From: RHLJ01 sp965212165
Lineage (GTDB): Bacteria; Bacteroidota; Rhodothermia; Balneolales; Balneolaceae
Direction: 5' to 3'
Length of the DNA: 64,000 nucleotides
Assembly (NCBI GenBank): GCA_965212165.1
Contig: OZ243096.1
Coordinates: 1,488,001 to 1,552,000 of the forward strand
The number at the start of each line of letters is the position of its first letter. Position 1 is the first letter of the stretch. The notes under the pieces were generated by a model. It saw only the letters and a list, made by a program, of their open reading frames with translations. It was not told the DNA's origin and did no database searches. A program made the position numbers and the translations under genes. Shown piece by piece: positions 1 through 9,400 of this stretch.

Positions 1-41
1 TAATAAAAGGGATAAATAAAGATAATTAGTGGTTCTATATC

Positions 42-3000
42 TCATCGTGCTAGTGTAATCATGAATTTGGTATAATTTTCGCTAGTTTCAATGTTCAATG
101 TGCCACCATGTGCATTAATAATATCATTAGTAATGCTCAACCCAAGGCCAGTTCCTTCAGAACCTTTCTTGGTTGTGAAGAAAGGTTGCAAGATCTTATC
201 CTGTATTTGTTTTGGAATACCTGGTCCATTATCCTCAATTTCTAAGGAAATATTATCACCCTTTTTAGAAGTACGAACAGTTAACTGGGGCTTGTAAGCC
301 TCTGTGGATTTACTTTCACTTTTTCCTTTTTCCTTATTACTCTTCTTATCCCTCATCGCATCAAAGGCATTATTACATAAGTTTATGATAACACGGCTAA
401 CATCTTCACTCATTAAAGGGACATCTCCAACTTCATCACTCAGTTCAAAGTTTAAATCTACACTAATAGGATCTTTACCGGCGCGCATCCCATGAAAGGA
501 GAGATTGACAAACTCCAGAACCAACGCATTTAAATCGGTAGGCTCTAATTTCCTTGATCCACCACGGGAATGTTGAAGCATCGATTTAACGATAGAATCT
601 GCCCGAGAACCATGTTGATGAATTTTATTCAAATTGGCTTTAATATCGATTAGAATGGTGTTGGCTTCATCAAGACTTTTTATATCTGATGTATCTCGAT
701 ACGATGCTAACTCTGTTTCTATTTCCTCAATCATTTCAATGCTTATCTCAGAAAAGTTATTCACAAAATTAAGTGGATTCTTGATTTCATGAGCAATACC
801 TGCTGTAAGCTGTCCAAGGGAAGCTAACTTCTCCTGTTGCACTAATTGATCCTGGGCTGCTTTAAGGTGTGTATAAGCCTTTTCAATTTCTTTAGCTTGG
901 GCAAGTTCTTTGTCTCTATTTTTTTCTCTTTCTCTGCTAAGCAATCTTCTTCGTTGAAACTGATCAAAACTATAAATACTACCAGCAAGTACAAGTGCAA
1001 AAAACAGGTAAGCTGGGAGTGTTCGCCACCAAGGGGGGAGAATGGTAATATTCAATACAGCAGTCGCACTATTATCTGTAAAAGAACTACCATTGATTGT
1101 AGATTGAACTTGGAATTTATACTCACCAAATGGAAGGTTAGCCAGAAAGAGACTACGTTGTGTTCCGGCGCTAACCCATTCGTCACGGTAACCTAATAAA
1201 CGATATCTGTATTGGTTATCGGTAGATCGATAATTTATACCTGTATAGCTTACAGATATATTATTGTTCTCATAATCGATTTGATATACTTCGCTTGGTT
1301 TAATGTTAGTAAAGCTATCAGATCCAGCTCGTAATTCGCTTATAAGAATATTTTGAATATTTTTTTCTTCTTGAACTTCATCGGGATTAAATTGTACATA
1401 CCCTCCATTACCAAAAAATACTAAATCATTATTATTTAATTGAAAAATATTCCCAATACCACGAGGCTTTCTATTAAGGTCATAATAAAAGGTATTTACC
1501 TTTTTGGTGATTGGATTAAACCTTACAATGGATATACTAGACTCGGCATACCAAATAAGTCCATTTTTATCCTCAAATAATGAATTTACAGATGAGTTGG
1601 TTGCCCATTCATACAATAGGCTACTTTCACCTGTAATAAGATTTTCTTGTAATATTCCACGGTCGGTTGAAGAATAGAATACTCCTTCTTCAACTGAAGA
1701 AGGAATGGTTATACCTAGATTAATATCGGATGGCGTAGTAAGATCAACTTTCGAAAACGTTTTTAAATCAGGATTGAATCGATAGTAGGTCCAAAATAAA
1801 CTACTTGAACTATTTCGAATATTTATTTCATGCTGTAGATATACCGTACCCAAGGTACTGGTTAATATGCGCATAAAAGACGATGTATCAGATTCATCAA
1901 CCCGCTCTGGATAATCTACCGGTAAATTGATAGTGCTTAAGCTATAATCTTCTTTACTCAGCTGCATTAAATGATCAGTACCTTCAACTACCCAGTAATA
2001 ATAGGAATCACTAACTTCAAAATTTTGAGGTACAGGAATACTATCAGGAAGCTCAATAACAATAAAACGCTTATCTTTGATATCGAAACGGTACAGTTCA
2101 TTCTCTTCATCTTCCTCGCTTCTGAAGTAGGTGCTAATGAATAACTCACCATCATTATCATCTATTTTAAAAATCCAATTTGCCTCGTTTTCGGAAGAGG
2201 TATCTTCTGGAAATGGGTAATAAATTTGACTTGGACTTCCATCAGCAGGAATATGGGCTAACCCACTATAAGGGGCGGCCCATAAATCGCCATTTTCTGC
2301 TTCATGAAGCTCATAAATATCATTTACAAGGTTAGTAGGGTCATCTGTATCTTTGATCTTAATGAATTCATAATTCCAGGGTTTTTCATACATCAGGCTT
2401 AAGCCGATATTGAAAGAAATAAACCACATATTATAGTCTTGATCTTCTTGAATGAATACAACAGCATTATCACCAATACTTTCTGGGTTGTTTGGGTCAT
2501 TTTTATACTGAACAAGGGTATTGTTCAGAGGATTGTAGTTTAAAGCTCCCTGTCGAACAGTCCCTATCCAAATTGTTTGATCTGTAGCAAAATACATATC
2601 AGTTATTAGAACATCTTTTAGGCTAAAGCTATTATTACCTAAGGTTGTGATAAGTTCAGGCTCAGAACTTCCTTCTCGAAAAACAATAATACCACCCTCA
2701 ACACTTAGCCAAATAGAGTTATTTTGATCTTTAATTATTGCGCTTGCTGATTCAAGTAATTCATTTATTTCGTCATCAAAGGGACCTAGTTTTTTGAAAT
2801 TTTCTGTTGTAGGATTAAACTGAAGAAGACCAAAATTAGAAGTTATCCATAGTAATCCATCATCGCTTTCAATCATTTCATCAGTAAATAGGCTAGATGT
2901 TGAATCTGCCTCAAGATCAATTTTAAAATAATCGATGGTTGAGGTAGATTGCTCTAAAGATGATTGTTGTAATCTATAAAATCCTTCATTATTCAGCACC

Positions 3001-3443
3001 CAAATTAGACCATCTGTGGTTTGCAATATTTGACCTGCTCTAATAGCGGGCAGGCTGTCAGGAGCTGATATTAAGCTGAATTGCTCAGTTTCTGGATCAA
3101 ATACGCTTAGTCCATAGGAACCGGCAGTCCAAATGTTTCCATCAATATCTTCAAGAAGTACAAAAGGCCTACCATTTGGAATAGAAAATTCATCATCTGG
3201 GTTGTTCGTAAAGGTATGAACATTATATCCATCAAATGTACTAAGTCCATTTTGGCCAGTTATCCATAAGACCCCATTTTGATCTTGGATCATTTCAAAT
3301 ACTTGGGAGGGCAATCCATCGCGAGGTGTGAAATTTCTAAATGCTTTAGTTCCAGATTGAGCAAGTACGATTTGAGCGTCTAAAAATAATAAACCACACA
3401 GAAGAAATAGAGAACAACGAAGTATAGGTATTGTATTTTTCAC
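42..3443 (-). CDS. Membrane sensor histidine kinase with Reg_prop beta-propeller and Y_Y_Y domain
   Basis: This 1133-residue protein starts with a signal peptide ending near VLAQS (about residue 29). Repeated segments of the Reg_prop type follow (for example DQNGVLWITGQNGLSTFDG, EDIDGNIWTAGSYGLSVFD) to about residue 690, then a Y_Y_Y-like module (YRLLGYRDEWVSAGT) and one membrane segment near residues 805-828. The cytoplasmic part has a coiled coil, an H-box with the predicted phospho-His at 885 (GIAHEIKNPLNFVNNFSE) and a HATPase_c domain (DNGPGIP, GTGLGLSI). Unlike classical hybrid two-component systems of Bacteroides it carries no receiver or AraC output domain, so it must signal to a separate regulator. 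It is the last gene of a minus-strand operon, 51 bases after the single-domain regulator. The periplasmic ligand cannot be told from sequence. Confidence 0.9.
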   Translation of the reverse strand: MKNTIPILRCSLFLLCGLLFLDAQIVLAQSGTKAFRNFTPRDGLPSQVFEMIQDQNGVLWITGQNGLSTFDGYNVHTFTNNPDDEFSIPNGRPFVLLEDIDGNIWTAGSYGLSVFDPETEQFSLISAPDSLPAIRAGQILQTTDGLIWVLNNEGFYRLQQSSLEQSTSTIDYFKIDLEADSTSSLFTDEMIESDDGLLWITSNFGLLQFNPTTENFKKLGPFDDEINELLESASAIIKDQNNSIWLSVEGGIIVFREGSSEPELITTLGNNSFSLKDVLITDMYFATDQTIWIGTVRQGALNYNPLNNTLVQYKNDPNNPESIGDNAVVFIQEDQDYNMWFISFNIGLSLMYEKPWNYEFIKIKDTDDPTNLVNDIYELHEAENGDLWAAPYSGLAHIPADGSPSQIYYPFPEDTSSENEANWIFKIDDNDGELFISTYFRSEEDEENELYRFDIKDKRFIVIELPDSIPVPQNFEVSDSYYYWVVEGTDHLMQLSKEDYSLSTINLPVDYPERVDESDTSSFMRILTSTLGTVYLQHEINIRNSSSSLFWTYYRFNPDLKTFSKVDLTTPSDINLGITIPSSVEEGVFYSSTDRGILQENLITGESSLLYEWATNSSVNSLFEDKNGLIWYAESSISIVRFNPITKKVNTFYYDLNRKPRGIGNIFQLNNNDLVFFGNGGYVQFNPDEVQEEKNIQNILISELRAGSDSFTNIKPSEVYQIDYENNNISVSYTGINYRSTDNQYRYRLLGYRDEWVSAGTQRSLFLANLPFGEYKFQVQSTINGSSFTDNSATAVLNITILPPWWRTLPAYLFFALVLAGSIYSFDQFQRRRLLSREREKNRDKELAQAKEIEKAYTHLKAAQDQLVQQEKLASLGQLTAGIAHEIKNPLNFVNNFSEISIEMIEEIETELASYRDTSDIKSLDEANTILIDIKANLNKIHQHGSRADSIVKSMLQHSRGGSRKLEPTDLNALVLEFVNLSFHGMRAGKDPISVDLNFELSDEVGDVPLMSEDVSRVIINLCNNAFDAMRDKKSNKEKGKSESKSTEAYKPQLTVRTSKKGDNISLEIEDNGPGIPKQIQDKILQPFFTTKKGSEGTGLGLSITNDIINAHGGTLNIETSENYTKFMITLAR

Positions 3444-3494
3444 AAGAGTAGCTCCTTTTAAGTACTTAATATTCTATCATAATTTAGGGTAGGT

Positions 3495-3893
3495 CTACCC
3501 ATTATTTGCCTCGATTACTTGTTCTAGCTCCTTTTTTAAAGAGATAAAATCTATTGGTTTAGTGAAGAACTCTTTTGCTCCAGAATCTTTGGCGTTTTGA
3601 TAACTTTCCTCGTCTCCATAAGCGGAAATCATACTCACATGAATATGAGGGAACATTTTCTTTACTTTCTCAAGAAGCTCCATTCCAGACATTCCTGGCA
3701 TATTAATATCAGAGAAGATATACATCACCTCAGGAGGGGCGCTGTTTTCCAATAACTCGATGGCTTCATCTCCTGAAAAGGCGAATACCAATTCTAGGAC
3801 TCCACTTCGAATTTCTTTTCGGAATTTTTGACGAAATAATAATTCTACATCTCGTTCATCATCTACTACTAAAAACTTTGTTGCTTTACTCAT
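3495..3893 (-). CDS. Stand-alone response regulator receiver domain
   Basis: A 132-residue protein consisting of one receiver (CheY-like) domain and nothing else. The acidic pair is D11-D12, the predicted phospho-acceptor is D62 in SDINMPGMSG, the switch Ser is S90 and the conserved Lys is K112 in FFTKPID. There is no DNA-binding or enzymatic output domain, so it probably works by protein-protein contact or as a phosphate relay. It begins 3 bases after the stop of the SnoaL/GAF-like kinase and lies between two kinases of one operon, which makes those kinases the most likely phosphodonors. Which kinase pairs with it is inference. Confidence 0.92.
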   Translation of the reverse strand: MSKATKFLVVDDERDVELLFRQKFRKEIRSGVLELVFAFSGDEAIELLENSAPPEVMYIFSDINMPGMSGMELLEKVKKMFPHIHVSMISAYGDEESYQNAKDSGAKEFFTKPIDFISLKKELEQVIEANNG

Positions 3894-3896
3894 TAC

Positions 3897-6407
3897 TTAT
3901 GTTTGTTTTAATTCAATTCTAAATAGTGTTCCATGATCTAATTCCGATTCAATACTTATGGAACCACCATGTGCTTTAATAATATCATTGGTGATACTCA
4001 ATCCAAGTCCAGTTCCTTCCGTACCTTTTTTGGTAGTAAAGAAAGGCTGCAAGATCTTATCTTTCATTTCTGGTGAAATACCTGACCCATTATCTTCAAT
4101 TTCTAAGTTTATACCAGTTTTAGTTTTTCTGGTGCGGATAGATAGTTTTGGTTTGTAATCTGTTTTTTCTGGATCAATTTTATCCCGCATGGCATCAAAT
4201 GCATTATTACATAGATTCACTACCACGCGACTAAAGTCTTCAGCAATTAAAGGAACATTCTCGACGTCATCATTCAATTCAAAATTTAAATCCACATTAA
4301 TAGCATTGCTATTTGCTCTCATTCCATGGAAAGCTAGATTTACAAACTCTTTAAGAAGAGTATTTAAATGAGTAGGTTCCATAACCCCTGTGCCACCTCT
4401 ACTATGCTCTAACATAGATTTAACGATGTTATCGGCACGGGTACCATGTTTAAAAATAGTGTCTAAATTTGAATCAATATCATTCAATAAATCTGAAATC
4501 TCTTCCAATGCGTCATCAGGAATTGGAGTTTTACCTAAGGCTTTTAACGTTTCAACTTCATCTTTGGCTTCATCAACTAACTCTTTCGATAATTCCGAAA
4601 AGTTATTTACAAAATTCAGAGGATTTTTGATTTCATGGGCGATACCAGCGGTTAACTGACCAAGAGAAGCTAGTTTTTCCTGTTGTACAAGTTGACCTTG
4701 TGTAGCTCGTAATTCTTTTAAGGTAATTTCTAATCGATCTCTTTCTTCCTTAATTAAGACGGCCTGATTTTCGGCATTACTAAGATCTTGAAATCGAGTA
4801 TATGCTTGTTCAAAAACATTAGCAAAACGTTTTAATATTGATCGACCTTCTTCATCGGGTTCATATTGTGTAAAGGCGTAAAGAGCTCCCGTTTTAAATG
4901 GGAAGAAGCTACAATATTGTACTACCTCAGTAGTTGGATCTGTTAAACTTTCAAGATCGTTGATATGAGCATTTACCCTAGAAATCTGCTTATAGTAATC
5001 GCTCAGTTCTTTTCCTTCTAATCGATAAATAAGTTCTTCATGCTGTGCATCCCAAGCATCAAATGCTTTGCTTAACATTGGATGCCAAGTTAGAGATACA
5101 TTTCCAAGCATGTCTAAATGGTGAACATTATTAACAGTTGAAGCCCAAAGCTCCGCTTGTTTTTTCTCACCATCAATCATTCCTAAACCATATCTAAGTG
5201 GATTGATTTTAAGAATTTCAAGCTCTTTGAACATCTCTTCGGCAATTTGCTTCAAGTCATCACTATGGTTCATAGCAGTTGCCATACCACGCACACGTTC
5301 TAGACTTGCTTCAACTTTTGATTCGTAAGCTTGCAATTCTGCTTTTTCAAGATCTTTAAATCGTTGATAGGCTAGACCAAAAGCGCTAGCCATTTTTATA
5401 AGGATTGGCGAGACTTTATTTGACGGTTCTTGAAGTAAATCTATTCCAATTATACCCTTAGAAAATTGAGCAGATGCTTGCCAATATTCAGTTATATTTT
5501 CTGAATCCACTGTTTTCTGGAATATTTCACCACTATCGGAATCAATATCTGAAACTTGTTTTATAAGAGTTTTTAGATTCTCACCATCATACTTAATCGC
5601 ATAATAGTTTTCATCTGAAGTCCATTTTTTTGTATGACGATCAATTTGATCATATTTTTTGGGATCGAAAGTGAAATTGAAATTTACAAGCTCATTTTCA
5701 GGGATGAAATCAGATATATCCCATTGGGTAATCAACCCGTCTTCATCGGTAGTCCAAATCCAGGTTGCGATGTTTCCAAGCTCGAATTTTAGAATCTCAT
5801 CTCTTAGAATGTTAAGTACTTCCATGATATCTTCGGGAGCACGCATACCCATTGCTTGGGTTCTAACTTTTTGCGTGGCTGCCTCTATTTCTGCTTCGCG
5901 GTTTCTAATCTCAAGCTCTTTAGTTCGTTCCTTAACCTCGGCTTCTAACTCAGCATTACGTTTTTCCCATTCATTTAAGTGAAAGGAATCATTTTCGCTC
6001 ATAACCGGACTTGACCCATGATAATGAATGACCTTCCAAATATTATCAGTAAATACAAGGAATGTTGAAACCCGAAAGGGTAGAATCTGTTGATTTCCTT
6101 CAATATGTAACACAAAATGTCCACCCTCTAGAATAACAGCAGCATTTTCATCGGAAGAAACATCTAATCTTATCCTCTTTAATTTGGTCTCTACTTCAAT
6201 ACCATTTTCCTTCGCAGCCTGTTTTTGACTTCGAAGAAAGTTCAAAAAATCTTCTTGAGACAATGCGATTTCATCAACTGTGGTACCAACACCAGTAAGT
6301 TTTTCATCCAATATGGATTCAACACCTTTGGTTGAAATACTATTAGTAGCCACATCAAAAAAGTGCTGATAAGTTTTTTCCAATAATGCTTTTTTCTCAG
6401 GATTCAT
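3897..6407 (-). CDS. Cytosolic histidine kinase with SnoaL-like N-terminus and two GAF-like domains
   Basis: 836 residues without signal peptide or membrane segment. Residues about 10-130 resemble a SnoaL/NTF2-like fold (AVILEGGHFVLHIEG, FLVFTDNIWKVIHYHGSS), followed by a charged coiled coil (145-185). Two degenerate GAF-like regions follow, each introduced by a motif common in Bacteroidota kinases (VRTQAMGM and LERVRGMATAM). A second coiled coil leads to the H-box with H591, and a HATPase_c domain ends the protein. From QLVQQEKLASLGQLTAGIA onward the kinase core is almost the same as in both neighbouring kinases. It lies 4 bases downstream of the eight-GAF kinase and 3 bases upstream of the response regulator, so co-translation is likely. 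The SnoaL-like call rests on pattern recognition alone. Confidence 0.85.
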   Translation of the reverse strand: MNPEKKALLEKTYQHFFDVATNSISTKGVESILDEKLTGVGTTVDEIALSQEDFLNFLRSQKQAAKENGIEVETKLKRIRLDVSSDENAAVILEGGHFVLHIEGNQQILPFRVSTFLVFTDNIWKVIHYHGSSPVMSENDSFHLNEWEKRNAELEAEVKERTKELEIRNREAEIEAATQKVRTQAMGMRAPEDIMEVLNILRDEILKFELGNIATWIWTTDEDGLITQWDISDFIPENELVNFNFTFDPKKYDQIDRHTKKWTSDENYYAIKYDGENLKTLIKQVSDIDSDSGEIFQKTVDSENITEYWQASAQFSKGIIGIDLLQEPSNKVSPILIKMASAFGLAYQRFKDLEKAELQAYESKVEASLERVRGMATAMNHSDDLKQIAEEMFKELEILKINPLRYGLGMIDGEKKQAELWASTVNNVHHLDMLGNVSLTWHPMLSKAFDAWDAQHEELIYRLEGKELSDYYKQISRVNAHINDLESLTDPTTEVVQYCSFFPFKTGALYAFTQYEPDEEGRSILKRFANVFEQAYTRFQDLSNAENQAVLIKEERDRLEITLKELRATQGQLVQQEKLASLGQLTAGIAHEIKNPLNFVNNFSELSKELVDEAKDEVETLKALGKTPIPDDALEEISDLLNDIDSNLDTIFKHGTRADNIVKSMLEHSRGGTGVMEPTHLNTLLKEFVNLAFHGMRANSNAINVDLNFELNDDVENVPLIAEDFSRVVVNLCNNAFDAMRDKIDPEKTDYKPKLSIRTRKTKTGINLEIEDNGSGISPEMKDKILQPFFTTKKGTEGTGLGLSITNDIIKAHGGSISIESELDHGTLFRIELKQT

Positions 6408-6411
6408 AGAA

Positions 6412-9400
6412 TCAATTTTTCCTTAATTGAATTGAGAATTTAGTTCCTTCATTGTTGGATGAAGTCACATTAAGTTCACCACCATGTGCTTTAATTATAT
6501 CATTAGTAATAGATAGTCCTAATCCGGTTCCGTCTTTCCCTTTTTTAGTAGTGAAGAATGGTTGCATAATCTTGTCTTTTAAATCATCTGGGATTCCAGG
6601 ACCATTATCTTCTATATCAAGTACGATTTTTCCGTCAATTACTTTAGTTCTAATTGTAAGCTTTGCTTTGTATTCCTTTGATGCTGTTTTGAGTTTATCA
6701 CGCATAGCATCGAACGCATTATTACATAAGTTTAATACCACTCTGCTAAAGTCTTCAACAATAAGAGGAAACTTTCCGACGGTTTCGTCAAGCTGAACAT
6801 CTATATCTACATTGATAGGGTTTTTACTTGCTCTCATTCCATGAAAGGCAAGATTAACGTATTCTTTAACTATTGGATTTAGTTCAACGGGTTCCATTAC
6901 TCCACTGCCACCACGAGAATGTTGGAGCATAGATTTTACAATTCCATCAGCTCGAGTTCCATGTTGATAAATCTTCCGAAGGTTAGCATCAATATCATCA
7001 AGTATAGAATTAATCTCTTCGTTATTAACCTTAATTTCAATTAGTTCCTCACGTACCTCCTGAATCATCTCTATACTTAGATCAGAGAAATTATTCACAA
7101 AATTAAGAGGGTTTTTAATTTCATGAGCAATACCAGCGGTAAGTTGTCCAAGTGAGGCTAACTTTTCTTGTTGAACTAATTGTTCCTGAGCTGCTCGTAA
7201 ATCAGTTAATGCAGCCTGAAGTTTTTGATATGCTTCAGCGTTTTGAATGGCTATACCAACGTTAGATGCTATCGTAGTTAATAAGCGTTGATCATTTTCA
7301 TCAAACCTATTTTCTTGTTCTTTACTTTGAACACTTATTACACCAAATGAATGCTTACCAGCAATAATTGGAACACCAAGATAGGAAGCCACATCTATTC
7401 CTTTTCGTACGGCTTGAATTTCGTCGTAAGCTTTAGCAAGGTTTTGATTAATTAGAAGAGGTTTTTTACTTGTGATAATGCTTTCTGTAATTCCATTACC
7501 AAATTTCCGTGACCCACTCACTTCACCATGCATATATGGGAAGTTTAGCATGTCCGTTTTTCTATCATGAAGAGCTAAATAAACGACGTCCGCTTTAAAG
7601 GTTTCACGCATTTGTTCACCAACTAGCTTAATCAATGCATTAAACTCTAATTGAGAAACTAGTGCTCGACTTATATTATTTACAGTTTGAAGTTCGGCTG
7701 CACGTTGTTCAGTTTCATCAAGAAGTCGAGCAGTTTCATTAAATAAGCGTGCGTTTTCAAGTGCTACGCTCATACTATTTGTTAGAGTTGTAACTAGCCT
7801 TAAATCGGAGTCACTAAAGGCACTCTCTCGTTCTACATTCTGAAGACTAATGGAGCCCATAACAGTATCTCCAACAATCATAGGTACAAAAATAGCTGAT
7901 TTAGGAGGTAATCCTTTACTTATTCCGCTTTCAGTATCTCCATAGCTTTTAGCTGTTTCTACATAATTCTCATTAATGAGAATAGATTCTTTATTCTTAA
8001 TCAAATATTGGTTGGCCCAAATAAAAGGTCTAGGATCTACATCAATGCTTTCTCCATTTTCAACAGCGTATTCCCATGTTTCAATTTCATTTTTATGATC
8101 AAATGTTCGGATGATCATTGTCTGGGTATTCAGGACTTCGCACATTTTGTTTCCAACCAAGCTGTAAATGGCATTCATATCCATTTCACGAACAAGGCCT
8201 TCCTGTACACTATTAATAACAGCTAGTTCAGCATTCCGTTGTTCGGTCTCATTGAATAAGCGAGCATTTTCAAGGGCTACACTCATACTATTAGCGAGTG
8301 TGCTTAATAATCGAACATCCGATTCGCTGAATGCAAATTCAATATCGATATTTTGAAGACTAACATAGCCCCGAACATTATCGCCAACAATAAGAGGGAC
8401 AAATACAACAGATTTAGGAAGTTCAGTTCCAGGAATTGCTTCTGGCTCAACACCCATTATTTCAGATAAGCGTTCCTTAAAATGCTCATTTATAAGGATT
8501 AGTTTTTTCTCAGTAATTAATTTTTCCCTGAACGAATCAATCTTTCTAGGTATTGGATAGTGTCGTTCCCCTTTCTCATGGCTATATTGAAATATTTCCT
8601 TATCAGATTCATGATCAAAGGTGCTTATTGCAGTTACTTGAGCATTAAAAAGGTCGCGAATTTTATTCCCAACTAGATCGTAAATACCTTGCATATCCAT
8701 CTCAGCAACAAGGCCCTGTTGTACACTATTTATTACAGCGAGTTCAGCATTCCGTTGTTCAGTCTCATTGAATAAGCGAGCATTCTCAAGAGCTACACTC
8801 ATACTGTTCGATAGTGTACTTAACAGCCTGACATCAGATTCACTAAATGCATTTTCCCTGTCTAGGTTTTGTAAACTAACACAGCCTTTTACTTCATCTC
8901 CAACAATGAGTGGTACAAAAATTAGAGATTTTGGAAGTCTGGTTCCGGGTACTGCAATAATTTCCTTGCCAGTTACCTTATGAATTGTCTCGTCTGCATT
9001 TTCATTAATAAGAAGTAATTTTTTGTTATTAATGATCCATTCCCGAATGTGATTTAATGGTCTTGGTTCAGGATAAAGTCGCTCTCCATCTTCAAATAAA
9101 TATCTGAAGATTTCTATATTAGTTTCTTGGTCGAAAGAATAAATACCAGTTACTTGTGCATCAAATAATTCTCTAATACGTTCACCCACAAGGTCATAAA
9201 TGCCTTGCATATCCATTTCAGCAACAAGACCTTGCTGAACACTATTAATTACAGCGAGTTCAGCATTTCTTTGCTCGGTTTCGTTAAATAAGCGAGCATT
9301 TTCTATAGCTACACTCATACTATTTGTAAGTGTTCCTAGTAATCTGACATTAGACTCAGTGAATGCATTTTCTTTGTCAAGATTTTGAAGGGTTACATAT

